Below, in pieces: positions 34,970-44,813 of a DNA stretch of 64,000 nucleotides. The translations under genes and the position numbers were made by a program. The DNA comes from Paraburkholderia antibiotica (GTDB taxonomy: Bacteria; Pseudomonadota; Gammaproteobacteria; Burkholderiales; Burkholderiaceae). Numbering within the stretch: position 1 is the first letter of the stretch; every line of letters begins with the position of its first letter. The stretch spans positions 62,001 through 126,000 of the forward strand of contig NZ_JABBFZ010000015.1 of the NCBI RefSeq assembly GCF_012927125.1. Direction: 5' to 3'. Below the pieces are notes generated by a model. It saw nothing but the letters and a program-made list of their open reading frames with translations, did not search any database and was not told where the DNA came from.

Positions 34970-35875
34970 ATGAACGACACGTATCCCAGTCGACGTCATA
35001 CCGGACGCCAACTCGACAAACCGCAGGAAAAGCGCTCGCTACTCGAGCGGCTGACCGACTTCATCTCGCCCGAGCCCGACTCGCGCGCCGAACTTCTGGA
35101 AATTCTGCAGGACGCGCACGAGCGCAACCTGATCGACGCCGACTCGCTGTCGATGATCGAAGGCGTGTTCCAGGTGTCGGAACTCAGCGCACGCGACATC
35201 ATGGTGCCGCGCGCCCAGATGGACGCGATCAACATCGCGGACAACCCCGCCGAATTCATCCCCTACGTGCTGGAAAAAGCGCACTCGCGCTATCCGGTCT
35301 ACGAGGGCAATCGCGACAACATCATCGGCGTGCTGCTCGCGAAAGACCTGCTGCGCTACTACGCGGAAGAAGAGTTCGACGTGCGCGGCATGCTGCGCCC
35401 GGCGGTCTTCATCCCCGAGTCGAAGCGGCTGAACGTGCTGCTGCACGACTTCCGCGTGAACCGCAATCACCTCGCGGTGGTCGTCGACGAATACGGCGGC
35501 GTCGCGGGCCTGATTACGATCGAAGACGTGCTCGAGCAGATCGTCGGCGACATCGAGGACGAATACGATTTCGACGAGGAAAGCGGCAACATCATCGCGT
35601 CGCCGGACGGCCGTTTCCGCGTGCGCGCGCTGACCGAAATCGAGCAGTTCAACGAGGCCTTCGGCACCGAATACTCGGACGACGAAGTCGACACGATCGG
35701 CGGACTCGTCACGCATCACTTCGGCCGGGTGCCGCATCGCGGCGAGAAAGTCCGCCTCGACGATCTGATCTTCGAAATCCTGCGCGGCGACGCGCGCCAG
35801 ATCCACATGCTGCTGGTGCGCCGCGACCCGCTCGCGGGCCAGCGCGAACGCGACGCGCAGCACGTGCAGACCTGA
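34970..35875 (+). CDS. corC: CorC/YbeX-family CBS-domain protein
   Basis: The 301-residue cytoplasmic protein has two CBS domains (IMVPRAQMDAINIADNPAEFIPYVLEKAHSRYPVYEG and PAVFIPESKRLNVLLHDFRVNRNHLAVVVDEYGG) and the C-terminal CorC_HlyC transporter-associated domain (GRFRVRALTEIEQFNEAFG). The family is linked to Mg2+/Co2+ homeostasis and, in this operon context, to ribosome metabolism. It has no membrane segment. It is followed by lnt with a 118-bp gap. Confidence 0.93.
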   Translation: MNDTYPSRRHTGRQLDKPQEKRSLLERLTDFISPEPDSRAELLEILQDAHERNLIDADSLSMIEGVFQVSELSARDIMVPRAQMDAINIADNPAEFIPYVLEKAHSRYPVYEGNRDNIIGVLLAKDLLRYYAEEEFDVRGMLRPAVFIPESKRLNVLLHDFRVNRNHLAVVVDEYGGVAGLITIEDVLEQIVGDIEDEYDFDEESGNIIASPDGRFRVRALTEIEQFNEAFGTEYSDDEVDTIGGLVTHHFGRVPHRGEKVRLDDLIFEILRGDARQIHMLLVRRDPLAGQRERDAQHVQT

Positions 35876-35993
35876 GCCGTGGGCGCGGACTGACTTCCAG
35901 TTGCCGCGCCCCGCGTTTTTCCGGCGGTTTTTGCCGCCGTTGCAGCGGTTTCCGCCACTTCATTTCTCAACTTCCGACGCCGACCGCGCAACA

Positions 35994-37739
35994 ATGGCCG
36001 ACCCGATCACTTCCCGTTCGCGCCCCGGCGTGAGCCCCCCCGCCCCCATTCCCACCGGCGACGGCGCCCGTAGCCGCACGCTGCCGCGCTGGCACTATCT
36101 CGTCGCGCTAGCCGCCGGCGCGCTCAACACGCTGTCGTTCGCGCCGACGCCGCACGGCGGCTGGTTGCAGCTCGCGATCTTCGTGTTCTTCTTCGCGTGG
36201 CTCACGCGCAGCACCGGCTGGAAAAGCGCGGCGCTGACAGGCGGCGCGTTCGGTTTCGGCAACTTTGTGTCGGGCGTGTGGTGGCTGTACGTCAGCATGC
36301 ATTTCTACGGCGGCATGCCGGCGCCACTCGCGGGCACGGCGCTCCTGCTGTTCTCGCTGTATCTGGCGGTCTACCCGGCGCTCGCCGCCGGCGTGTGGTC
36401 GTTCTGCGCGGGTCACGCGCGCAACGGCGCGGCCGACGATCGCCTGCCGTTTTCACCGACCTGGCACGGCGCGCTGGCGTTCGCGAGCGCGTGGGCGATC
36501 GGCGAATGGCTGCGCGGCACGGTGTTCACCGGCTTTCCGTGGCTCGCGACCGGCTATGCGCAGGTCGACGGTCCGTTGGCCGGTTTCGCGCCGGTGGTCG
36601 GCGTGTACGGAGTCGGCTGGATGGTCGCGCTGACCGCCGCGCTGATCGTGCAGGCGCTGCTGGCGCTGGCACGGTCGCGCGAGGCCGCACGCGGCGGAGC
36701 GCATGGCGCGGCAACCGCAGACGCGGCCGGCGTTGACGCGCAACCGGCCCCGCGTCGCACGGCCCGGGTGGTGGTGCCGGCCAGCGTCGCGGTTGCGCTG
36801 CTCGCGCTCGGCCTGCTGCTGCCGCTCGTGCAGTGGACCACGCCCGCCAACGCGCCGCTCACGGTGCGACTGCTGCAAGGCAACGTCAAGCAGGAGATGA
36901 AGTTCGAGGAAGCCGGCATGCGCGCGGCGATCGACGAATATCAGCAGATGATCACCGCGAAGCCGGCCGATCTGATCGTCACGCCGGAGACCGCGATTCC
37001 GGTGCTCGCGCAGCAACTGCCGCCGAACTTCGCGGCGGCGATCCGCCAGTTCTCGGATTCGACCGGCAGCGCGCTGCTGTTCGGCGCGATCGGCGGCACC
37101 ATCACGCCGGAAGGCCGGGTGGTCGATTACACCAACAGCCTGTTCGGCGTCACACCGGGCTCGCACGAAATCTACCGCTACGACAAGCACCACCTGGTGC
37201 CGTTCGGCGAGTTCGTGCCGTGGGGCTTCCGCTGGTTCGTCAACCTGATGAACATCCCGCTCGGCGACTTCTTCCGCGGCCCGCCGGTGCAGAAGCCGTT
37301 CATGGTCCATAACCAGCCGGTCGCGGTGAACATCTGCTACGAGGACATCTTCGGCGAGGAGATCGCGCGCACGCTGCGCGAGAACGCGACGCCCGCCGGC
37401 GTGCTGGTCAATTCGACCAACCTCGCGTGGTTCGGCGACACCATCGCGCTCGACCAGCATCTGCAGATCGCCCGGATGCGCTCGCTCGAAACCGGCCGGC
37501 CGATGCTGCGCGCGACCAACACCGGCATGACCGCCGCGATCGACGCGCAAGGCCGCGTGATCGGCCGCCTGACACCGTACACGATCGGCTCGCTCGATCT
37601 GACGGTACAGGGCACGACGGGCAACACGCCTTACGTGACGAGCGGCAACAACACGGTGCTGGCGGTGTCCTTGCTGCTGCTCGCGTTCGGCTTTGCGTTC
37701 GGTCCGGGCATCGTGCGGCGGCGCAACGGCAAGCAGTAA
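35994..37739 (+). CDS. lnt: Apolipoprotein N-acyltransferase
   Basis: The 581-residue inner-membrane enzyme adds the third acyl chain to lipoproteins. The first ~300 residues hold seven or eight membrane segments; the periplasmic nitrilase-like domain follows with the catalytic triad Glu332 (VTPETAI), Lys398 (RYDKHHLVPFGE) and Cys448 (NICYED). A final membrane segment and a basic tail end the protein. It is longer than E. coli Lnt (512) owing to an Ala/Arg-rich loop around residues 225-260. Confidence 0.95.
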   Translation: MADPITSRSRPGVSPPAPIPTGDGARSRTLPRWHYLVALAAGALNTLSFAPTPHGGWLQLAIFVFFFAWLTRSTGWKSAALTGGAFGFGNFVSGVWWLYVSMHFYGGMPAPLAGTALLLFSLYLAVYPALAAGVWSFCAGHARNGAADDRLPFSPTWHGALAFASAWAIGEWLRGTVFTGFPWLATGYAQVDGPLAGFAPVVGVYGVGWMVALTAALIVQALLALARSREAARGGAHGAATADAAGVDAQPAPRRTARVVVPASVAVALLALGLLLPLVQWTTPANAPLTVRLLQGNVKQEMKFEEAGMRAAIDEYQQMITAKPADLIVTPETAIPVLAQQLPPNFAAAIRQFSDSTGSALLFGAIGGTITPEGRVVDYTNSLFGVTPGSHEIYRYDKHHLVPFGEFVPWGFRWFVNLMNIPLGDFFRGPPVQKPFMVHNQPVAVNICYEDIFGEEIARTLRENATPAGVLVNSTNLAWFGDTIALDQHLQIARMRSLETGRPMLRATNTGMTAAIDAQGRVIGRLTPYTIGSLDLTVQGTTGNTPYVTSGNNTVLAVSLLLLAFGFAFGPGIVRRRNGKQ

Positions 37740-37799
37740 CGCGCGCCGCAACCGGCACGCGTCGCCCGCCAACCACGCGCCCCGATAAACCACGGGCGC

Positions 37800-37837
37800 A
37801 AAAAAGCGCCTGCAGTTCAAACTGCAGGCGCTTTTTT
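37800..37837. terminator. Bidirectional terminator after lnt
   Basis: AAAAAAGCGCCTGCAGT and ACTGCAGGCGCTTTTTT form a 17-base perfect stem with a four-base loop. It ends lnt and, in the other direction, the GST gene. Confidence 0.92.
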
Positions 37838-37939
37838 CATTCGCTCACGCTCGCTTCACGCGCTTTCGGCTTTCTTCGATTCGGGCCTCGATTCCGGCCT
37901 TCGATTCAGCCCTTCGTCGCCCCAAACCGACACGCCGCG

Positions 37940-38551
37940 TCAATTCGCCGGCACCGTATCGATGAACGACTGCCGCAGCGACAGCTTCTGGAAGTGCTTG
38001 TCCAGGTTCGGATGCGCTTCGCGCCAGTTCAGCTCCGGCATGCGGAAGTCGAGGTAGCCAAGCGCGCAACCCACCGCGATGTCCGCCAGCGTGTAGTGAT
38101 TGCTCGCGCACCACGGCTTGCTGCCGAGCCCCTGCGACATCGCGATCAGCGCTTCGTCGATCTTGCGCCGCTGGCGCTCGACCCACGCGTCGACGCGATG
38201 CTCGGCCGGGCGCTGGGTGGCTTCGAGGCGGATCAGCACGGCCGCGTCGAGCACGCCGTCGGCGAGCGCCTCCCAGCAGCGCACCTCGACGCGCTCGCGT
38301 CCCGAAGGCGGAATCAGCTTGCCGACCGGCGACAGCGTATCGACGTATTCGCAGATCACCCGCGAGTCGAACACGGCCTCGCCGTCTTCCATCACGAGGC
38401 ACGGCACCTTGCCGAGCGGATTGAAGGTATGAATCCGGGTGTCCGGCGCCCACACGTTCTCGGGCACCAGTTCGTAGTCGATCTTCTTGTCGGCGAGCAC
38501 GATCCGCGCTTTACGCACAAACGGGCTGCCGAGCGAACCGATGAGTTTCAT
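37940..38551 (-). CDS. Glutathione S-transferase family protein
   Basis: The roughly 203-residue protein has an N-terminal thioredoxin fold (MKLIGSLGSPFVRKARIVLADKKIDYELV) with a Ser residue in the SPF position where the catalytic Ser/Cys lies, the cis-Pro and SNAIL-like substrate region GKVPCLVMEDGEAVFDSRVICEY, and a helical C-terminal domain. It resembles E. coli YfcF/YibF-type GSTs. Three ATGs (38560, 38554, 38551) are close together; the last gives the family-typical N-terminus. It is divergent from pepP. Confidence 0.88.
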   Translation of the reverse strand: MKLIGSLGSPFVRKARIVLADKKIDYELVPENVWAPDTRIHTFNPLGKVPCLVMEDGEAVFDSRVICEYVDTLSPVGKLIPPSGRERVEVRCWEALADGVLDAAVLIRLEATQRPAEHRVDAWVERQRRKIDEALIAMSQGLGSKPWCASNHYTLADIAVGCALGYLDFRMPELNWREAHPNLDKHFQKLSLRQSFIDTVPAN

Positions 38552-38750
38552 CATGACCATCTGCCTTTTTCTGAATCCGGCGAAAGTATAAGTGGTCTAA
38601 GGCCTTCACGAACGTGCTGGCGCATCTTCGCGAGCCACGCACGGAGCGGCTGTGGACGGATTGCAACATGCGCGCGGCCGCCGCGCCGTCGGAAGGCGCA
38701 CAAAACGCCGCGGTGTAGGGTCGCCACAGACGCGGCGCTACAATCGCACC

Positions 38751-40196
38751 ATGAACCAGCCGACCGAACCCACCCTCGCCATCGACGTCTACCGCACGCG
38801 CCGCGAGCGCGTTCTCGCCGCGCTGCGCGCCGCGGGCGGCGGCGTCGCCATCGTCCCGACCGCGCCGGAAGCGCTGCGCAACCGCGATACCGACTACCCG
38901 TATCGCCACGACAGCTACTTCTATTATCTGACCGGCTTTGCCGAGCCCGAGGCGCTGCTCGTGCTCGACGCCAGCGCGCCGCCCGGCGCGCCCGCGTCGA
39001 TCCTGTTCTGCCGCGAGAAAAACCTCGAGCGCGAGACGTGGGAAGGCTTCCGCTTCGGCCCCGACGGCGCGCGCGAGGCGTTCGGCCTCGACGCCGCGTT
39101 CCCGTTCGACGCCATCGACACGCAACTGCCACGCCTCATCGCCGACAAACCGGCGCTGCACTACGCGCTCGGCACCTCGGCCCGGCTCGACGAACAGGTG
39201 CGCGGCTGGCTCGACGCGGTGCGCGCGCTAGGCCGCGGCGGCATCGCCGCACCGACCGCCGCGCGCGACCTGCTGCCGCTGCTCGACGAAATGCGGCTCA
39301 TCAAGGACGACCACGAACTGGCGATCATGCGCCGCGCCGGCCAGATTTCGGCGGCCGCGCATCGGCGCGCGATGGCCGCGTGCCGCCCCGGCGTGCGCGA
39401 ATACGAGCTCGAGGCCGAGCTGCTGTACACGTTCCGCAAGTTCGGCGCGCAGGCGCCGGCCTATACGTCGATCGTCGCGGCGGGCCCGAACGCGTGCGTG
39501 CTGCACTACCCGGCCGGCAACGCGATCGCGCGGGACGGCGACCTGATCCTGATCGACGCGGCCTGCGAACTCGACGGCTACGCGTCCGACATCACCCGCA
39601 CGTTCCCGGCGAGCGGCCGCTTCACGCCGGCGCAGCGCGAGCTGTACGACATCGTGCTGGCCGCGCAGCAGGCCGCGATCGACGCGACGCGCGCCGGCGC
39701 GACCTTCGACGATCCGCACCAGGCCGCGCTGCGCGTGCTGTCGCAGGGGCTGCTCGACACCGGTATCGTGGCGCGCGGCAAGTTCGCGTCGGTCGAGGAC
39801 GTGATCGCCGAGCGCGCCTACGCGCCGTTCTACATGCACCGCACCGGCCACTGGCTCGGCATGGACGTGCACGACTGCGGCGACTACCGCGAGCGCGCGG
39901 CACCACGCGACGAAGCCGGCGTGCTGCCGTGGCGCACGCTGCGCACGTCGATGACGCTGACGATCGAGCCCGGTCTGTACGTACGCCCGGCCGAGGGCGT
40001 GCCGGAGCGCTACTGGAACATCGGCATCCGCATCGAGGACGACGCGATCGTCACGCCGACCGGCTGCGAGCTGATCACCCGCGACGTGCCGGTGGCCGCC
40101 GCCGAGATCGAGGCGCTGATGCAGGCAGCGCGGGAGGCGGGCCAGCAGACGAGCCAGCCGACGGCCCCGCAGACGGCCCAGCCGGCAAGGACCTGA
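38751..40196 (+). CDS. pepP: Xaa-Pro aminopeptidase
   Basis: The 481-residue pita-bread metalloprotease removes N-terminal residues before proline. The dinuclear metal ligands are present: Asp269 (LIDAACEL), Asp280 (SDITRTF), His367 (HRTGHWLG), Glu406 (TIEPGLY) and Glu429 (IRIEDD). The N-terminal domain contains YPYRHDSYFYYLTGFAEPEA. It overlaps no gene but lies only six bases before ubiH, as in the E. coli pepP-ubiH operon. The C-terminal tail is rich in Gln/Thr/Pro. Confidence 0.95.
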   Translation: MNQPTEPTLAIDVYRTRRERVLAALRAAGGGVAIVPTAPEALRNRDTDYPYRHDSYFYYLTGFAEPEALLVLDASAPPGAPASILFCREKNLERETWEGFRFGPDGAREAFGLDAAFPFDAIDTQLPRLIADKPALHYALGTSARLDEQVRGWLDAVRALGRGGIAAPTAARDLLPLLDEMRLIKDDHELAIMRRAGQISAAAHRRAMAACRPGVREYELEAELLYTFRKFGAQAPAYTSIVAAGPNACVLHYPAGNAIARDGDLILIDAACELDGYASDITRTFPASGRFTPAQRELYDIVLAAQQAAIDATRAGATFDDPHQAALRVLSQGLLDTGIVARGKFASVEDVIAERAYAPFYMHRTGHWLGMDVHDCGDYRERAAPRDEAGVLPWRTLRTSMTLTIEPGLYVRPAEGVPERYWNIGIRIEDDAIVTPTGCELITRDVPVAAAEIEALMQAAREAGQQTSQPTAPQTAQPART

Positions 40197-40202
40197 TCCG
40201 CG

Positions 40203-41528
40203 ATGAACGACGCCTCTCAAGCGGTGGTGATTCTCAAGCCCACCTCCCAACAAGCGTTCGATTTCGACGTGACGATCGTCGGCGCCGGGCCGGTCGGCCT
40301 CGCGCTGGCCGGCTGGCTCGCGCGCCGCAGCGTGACGCGCGAGCTGAAAATCGCGCTCGTCGACGCGCGCGAGCCGGAAGATTCGAGCGCCGATCCGCGC
40401 GCGATCGCGGTCTCGCACGGCAGCCGGATGATCCTCGAGCCGCTGCGCTGGCCCGCCGAGGCCACCGCGATCGAGCGCATCCACGTCTCGCAGCGCGGCC
40501 ACTTCGGTCGCACGCTGATCGATCATCGCGAGCACGGGCTGCCCGCGCTCGGCTACGTGCTGCGCTACGGCGCGATCGTGCACGGTCTCGCCGACGCGGT
40601 GCGCGCGACGCCGGTCCATTGGTTCCGCTCGACCTCGGCCGGCGCGCCGGTTCAGGAGCTCGACGGCGTCACGCTGCCGATCGAAACCGCCAGCGTCACG
40701 CGGCAGTTGCGCACGCGGATTCTGGTGAATGCCGAGGGCGGGCTGTTCGGCGATCAGAAGCGTGGCGCGAAGCGTGACGAAAAGCGCGCCGCCGATGCGG
40801 CCCGCGAAGAAAACGAAAACGCTGCCGGTGAAGCCGCGCAAGAACGCGGTCAACCCGGCCGCACGACCGGCCGCGCCGCCGTCGCCGGTTCGCGCGACTA
40901 CGGCCAGACCGCGCTGGTCGGCACGGTCACGGTGTCCGCGCCGCAACCGCATGTCGCGTGGGAACGCTTCACGTCGCAAGGCCCGATCGCGCTGCTGCCG
41001 ATGGGCGGCGTGCGCGGCGCCGACTACGCGCTCGTCTGGTGCTGCGCGCCCGACGAAGCCGCGCGCCGCGCGCAATTGTCCGACGAAGCGTTCCTGCGCG
41101 AACTCGATGCTGCGTTCGGCGACCGCATGGGGCGCTTTACGCAGATCACCGGTCGGGCGTCGTTTCCGCTCGGGCTCAACGCGGCCGATACGCTGGTCAA
41201 CGGTCACGTCGTGGCGATCGGCAATGCCGCGCAGACGTTGCATCCGGTCGCGGGCCAGGGTCTGAACCTCGGCCTGCGCGACGCGCATGCGCTCGCCGAC
41301 GCGCTGGCCACCGAAGGACCGACCGCGCTCGCGCTGGCGACCTTCGCGCAACGCCGCGCGCTCGACCGCCGCCTGACGATCGGCTCGACCGACACGCTCG
41401 CCCGCCTCTTTACCGTCGACTTCGCTCCGCTCGCGGTGCTGCGCGGCCTCGCGCTGACTGCGCTGGAGTTCGTGCCGCCGGTGAAAACCGCGCTCGCACG
41501 TCAGATGATGTTTGGTCAGCGTCGCTAG
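40203..41528 (+). CDS. ubiH: FAD-dependent ubiquinone-biosynthesis hydroxylase (UbiH family)
   Basis: The 441-residue flavoprotein has the GxGxxG FAD motif DVTIVGAGPVGLALAGWLARR near residue 22, the RAIAVSHGSRMILEPL block and the second FAD motif GHVVAIGNAAQTLHPVAGQGLNLGLRDA. It hydroxylates the ring of ubiquinone precursors. An unusual ~45-residue hydrophilic insert, rich in Ala, Lys, Glu and Arg (around residues 178-225), interrupts the region that is compact in E. coli UbiH. The family also contains UbiF and VisC/UbiI; the pepP neighbour favours UbiH. Confidence 0.88.
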   Translation: MNDASQAVVILKPTSQQAFDFDVTIVGAGPVGLALAGWLARRSVTRELKIALVDAREPEDSSADPRAIAVSHGSRMILEPLRWPAEATAIERIHVSQRGHFGRTLIDHREHGLPALGYVLRYGAIVHGLADAVRATPVHWFRSTSAGAPVQELDGVTLPIETASVTRQLRTRILVNAEGGLFGDQKRGAKRDEKRAADAAREENENAAGEAAQERGQPGRTTGRAAVAGSRDYGQTALVGTVTVSAPQPHVAWERFTSQGPIALLPMGGVRGADYALVWCCAPDEAARRAQLSDEAFLRELDAAFGDRMGRFTQITGRASFPLGLNAADTLVNGHVVAIGNAAQTLHPVAGQGLNLGLRDAHALADALATEGPTALALATFAQRRALDRRLTIGSTDTLARLFTVDFAPLAVLRGLALTALEFVPPVKTALARQMMFGQRR

Positions 41529-41794
41529 GGTCGGGGGCGGCGCTGCTGTGCCCACAGGCCCATTATCAGCACCCGCCGCCGCGACTTTTACGCAGCGGTC
41601 CACACCCCGCTCACCACCGCCTCAACTCGCCGCGTAACACGACTTTCATAAAAGATTGAATGGGTTACGAGATGCGGACCGCGGCTCGCCGTTACCCTCG
41701 GCGCTACCCGTTAACGCTAAAATGGCGGTTTTCCCTCGCATTTCGCGTTTTTCATCGGCTGTCCAATGGTCAGCCGGCGGCGCGCGCTCACGTC

Positions 41795-42856
41795 ATGCCC
41801 ACTCTCGGCTCCCACAATCTGCGCAATAACCTGTTCGTCGCCCCGATGGCCGGCGTGACCGACCGGCCGTTCCGCCAGCTGTGCAAACGGCTCGGCGCGG
41901 GCTACGCGGTGTCGGAGATGGTGGCATCGAACGCGCAGTTGTGGAAAAGCGAAAAAACCATGCGGCGGGCGAACCACGAAGGCGAAGTCGAGCCGATCGC
42001 GGTGCAGATCGCCGGCGCCGATCCGGTCATGATGGCCGAAGCGGCCCGCTACAACGTCGCGAACGGCGCGCAGATCATCGACATCAACATGGGCTGCCCG
42101 GCCAAGAAGGTCTGCAACGTCGCGGCCGGCTCGGCGCTGCTGCAGAACGAGCCGCTGGTGCAGCGGATCGTCGAGGCCGTCGTGAACGCGGTCGGCATCG
42201 GCCCTGACGCGGTGCCCGTCACGCTAAAAATCCGCACCGGCTGGAATCGCGAGAACAAGAACGCGCTGAATGTCGCGCGCCTCGCCGAAGCGGCCGGCAT
42301 CTCGATGCTGACCGTGCACGGCCGCACGCGCGCCGACCTGTATCACGGCGACGCCGAATACGAAACCATCGCCGCGGTGAAAGCGGCGATCGGCATCCCG
42401 GTCGTCGCGAACGGCGACATTACGTCGCCGCACAAGGCGCGCGAGGTACTCGCCGCCACCGGCGCGGACGCGATCATGATCGGCCGCGCGGCGCAAGGCC
42501 GGCCGTGGCTGTTCCGCGAGATCGAGCATTTCCTGCAAACGGGCGAGCTGCTGCCGCCGCCGCGCATCGACGAAATCCAGCAGGTGATGAACGAGCATCT
42601 CGAAGATCACTACGCTTTTTACGGGGAATTTACCGGTGTGCGCACTGCGCGCAAGCACATCGGCTGGTACACTCGCGGCCTTTCCGGCGCCAACCTGTTC
42701 CGGCATCGCATGAATACGCTGGACACCACGCGCGAACAACTCCTCGCCGTCAACGAGTTCTTTGACGCGCAAAAGGCGATCTCAGACCGCCTCGTCTACG
42801 TCGACGAATCAGCCGACAGCCCGGGCGAGGATCACACCGACCGACTAGCAGCATGA
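41795..42856 (+). CDS. dusB: tRNA-dihydrouridine synthase B
   Basis: The 353-residue FMN enzyme reduces uridines in tRNA. Motifs include FVAPMAGVTDRPFRQLC at the N-terminus, the NMGCPAKKVCN segment with the conserved active-site Cys, the KIRTGWNRENKNA and LTVHGRTRADLYHG blocks and the phosphate-binding GRAAQGRPWLFRE. The ATG at 41795 starts the family-typical MPTLGSHNLRNNLFVAPMAG. It overlaps fis by four bases (ATGA), the classic dusB-fis operon. Confidence 0.95.
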   Translation: MPTLGSHNLRNNLFVAPMAGVTDRPFRQLCKRLGAGYAVSEMVASNAQLWKSEKTMRRANHEGEVEPIAVQIAGADPVMMAEAARYNVANGAQIIDINMGCPAKKVCNVAAGSALLQNEPLVQRIVEAVVNAVGIGPDAVPVTLKIRTGWNRENKNALNVARLAEAAGISMLTVHGRTRADLYHGDAEYETIAAVKAAIGIPVVANGDITSPHKAREVLAATGADAIMIGRAAQGRPWLFREIEHFLQTGELLPPPRIDEIQQVMNEHLEDHYAFYGEFTGVRTARKHIGWYTRGLSGANLFRHRMNTLDTTREQLLAVNEFFDAQKAISDRLVYVDESADSPGEDHTDRLAA

Positions 42857-43086
42857 GCAAGAACAATATCGAACAATCCGTCCGCGACAGCCTGGACGTG
42901 TACTTCCAGGATCTCGACGGCTCCAATCCGCACGACGTCTACGACATGGTCATTTCATGCGTGGAAAAACCCTTGCTCGAAGTGGTGCTCGAGCAGGCCG
43001 GCGGTAATCAGTCGCTGGCCGCCGAGTATCTCGGCATCAACCGCAATACGCTGCGCAAGAAGCTGCAACAGCACGGGTTGCTGTAG
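42853..43086 (+). CDS. fis: DNA-binding protein Fis
   Basis: The 77-residue nucleoid-associated protein has the Fis C-terminal helix-turn-helix GNQSLAAEYLGINRNTLRKKLQQHGLL. The N-terminal hairpin region is shorter than in E. coli Fis (98 residues), as is normal for betaproteobacteria. It shares the dusB transcript through the four-base overlap and is followed closely by purH. Confidence 0.95.
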   Translation: MSKNNIEQSVRDSLDVYFQDLDGSNPHDVYDMVISCVEKPLLEVVLEQAGGNQSLAAEYLGINRNTLRKKLQQHGLL

Positions 43087-43142
43087 CCCGTTGCAGTTTC
43101 TGGCGCCCTGCCACGTTTCCCCTTCGGCTTTTCGTCTTCATC

Positions 43143-44708
43143 ATGATCAAGCAAGCGCTCATCTCCGTTTCCGACAAGTCCGGCATCGTCGACTTCGCTA
43201 AATCGCTGTCGGACCTCGGCATCAAGATCCTGTCGACCGGCGGCACCGCGAAACTGCTCGCGGACGCGGGCCTCGCCGTCACCGAAGTCGCCGACTACAC
43301 CGGCTTCCCGGAAATGCTCGACGGTCGCGTGAAAACGCTGCATCCGAAGGTGCACGGCGGCATCCTCGCGCGTCGCGATCTGCCGGAGCACATGGCCGCG
43401 CTTGAGAAGCACGACATTCCGACCATCGACCTGCTGGTCGTGAACCTGTACCCGTTCGTGCAGACGGTGTCGAAGGAAGAGTGCTCGCTCGAAGACGCGA
43501 TCGAGAACATCGACATCGGCGGCCCGACGATGCTGCGCTCGGCAGCGAAGAATCACCGCGACGTGACCGTCGTGGTCGACCCGACGGATTACGCGGTCGT
43601 GCTCGACGAAATGCGCGCGAACGGCAACACGGTGTCGTACAAGACCAACTTCCGCCTCGCGACCAAGGTCTACGCGCACACCGCGCAGTACGACGGCGCG
43701 ATCACGAACTATCTGACGAGCCTGACCGAAGAACTGCAGCACGCGTCGCGCAACCCGTATCCGGCTACGCTGAACGTCGCGTACGAAAAGGTCCAGGACC
43801 TGCGCTACGGCGAGAATCCGCACCAGAGCGCCGCGTTCTACCGCGATCTGACGGTGCCGGCCGGCGCGCTCGCGAACTACAACCAGCTGCAGGGCAAGGA
43901 GCTGTCGTACAACAACATCGCCGACTCCGACGCCGCGTGGGAATGCGTGAAGACCTTCGACGTGCCGGCCTGCGTGATCGTCAAGCACGCGAATCCGTGC
44001 GGCGTCGCGATCGGCGCGAACGCGCACGAAGCGTACTCGAAGGCATTCCAGACCGATCCGACCTCGGCGTTCGGCGGCATCATCGCGTTCAACCGCGAAG
44101 TCGACGAGGCGGCCGCGCAAGCGGTGGCCAAACAGTTCGTCGAAGTGCTGATCGCGCCGTCGTTCAGCGCCGAAGCGCGTCAGGTGTTCGCGGCCAAGCA
44201 GAACGTGCGTCTGCTCGAAATCGCGTTGGGCGAAGGCCATAACGCGTTCGATCTGAAGCGCGTCGGCGGCGGCCTGCTGGTGCAGTCGCTCGACTCGAAG
44301 AACGTGCAGCCGCGCGAGTTGCGCGTCGTCACCAAGCGTCATCCGACGCCGAAGGAAATGGACGATCTGCTGTTCGCATGGCGCGTCGCGAAGTACGTGA
44401 AGTCGAACGCGATCGTGTTCTGCGCGAACGGCATGACGATGGGCGTCGGCGCGGGCCAGATGAGCCGCGTGGACTCGGCGCGTATCGCCAGCATCAAGGC
44501 ACAGAACGCCGGTCTGACGCTGACCGGTTCGGCGGTCGCATCGGACGCGTTCTTCCCGTTCCGCGACGGCCTCGACGTGGTGGTGGCTGCAGGCGCGACC
44601 TGCGTGATCCAACCGGGCGGCTCGATGCGCGACGACGAAGTGGTCAGCGCCGCCGACGAGCACAACATCGCGATGGTGCTGACGGGCGTGCGTCACTTCC
44701 GTCATTGA
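43143..44708 (+). CDS. purH: Bifunctional AICAR transformylase / IMP cyclohydrolase
   Basis: The 521-residue enzyme carries out the last two steps of IMP synthesis. The N-terminal MGS-like cyclohydrolase domain has ISVSDKSGIVDFAKSL and LSTGGTAKLLADAG; the transformylase domain follows with the NPHQSAA, KHANPCGVAIG and SDAFFPFRDG blocks. The length is as in E. coli (529). It is 56 bases after fis and ends at a strong terminator. Confidence 0.97.
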   Translation: MIKQALISVSDKSGIVDFAKSLSDLGIKILSTGGTAKLLADAGLAVTEVADYTGFPEMLDGRVKTLHPKVHGGILARRDLPEHMAALEKHDIPTIDLLVVNLYPFVQTVSKEECSLEDAIENIDIGGPTMLRSAAKNHRDVTVVVDPTDYAVVLDEMRANGNTVSYKTNFRLATKVYAHTAQYDGAITNYLTSLTEELQHASRNPYPATLNVAYEKVQDLRYGENPHQSAAFYRDLTVPAGALANYNQLQGKELSYNNIADSDAAWECVKTFDVPACVIVKHANPCGVAIGANAHEAYSKAFQTDPTSAFGGIIAFNREVDEAAAQAVAKQFVEVLIAPSFSAEARQVFAAKQNVRLLEIALGEGHNAFDLKRVGGGLLVQSLDSKNVQPRELRVVTKRHPTPKEMDDLLFAWRVAKYVKSNAIVFCANGMTMGVGAGQMSRVDSARIASIKAQNAGLTLTGSAVASDAFFPFRDGLDVVVAAGATCVIQPGGSMRDDEVVSAADEHNIAMVLTGVRHFRH

Positions 44709-44753
44709 TTGGCGATTGAGCGGCTACTGAGTGGCTGAAGTTCGATAGCTGTT

Positions 44754-44790
44754 AAAAAGGCCCGGCGGGTTGTCCCGCCGGGCCTTTTGC
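44754..44790. terminator. Bidirectional terminator between purH and the KTSC-like gene
   Basis: AAAAGGCCCGGCGGG and CCCGCCGGGCCTTTT form a 15-base perfect stem with a TTGT loop. It ends purH (plus) and the small minus-strand gene. Confidence 0.92.
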
Positions 44791-44813
44791 TTTGAGGTGA
44801 GACGCGGGCGTGC

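Noticed and set aside
37427..40777. 1,116-codon plus-strand open frame covering lnt end, GST and pepP
   Set aside because: Arg-rich translation in a different frame from the real genes; spans a bidirectional terminator.
39228..41603. 791-codon minus-strand open frame across pepP and ubiH
   Set aside because: Antisense shadow with no recognisable domain; both plus-strand genes have their full catalytic motifs.
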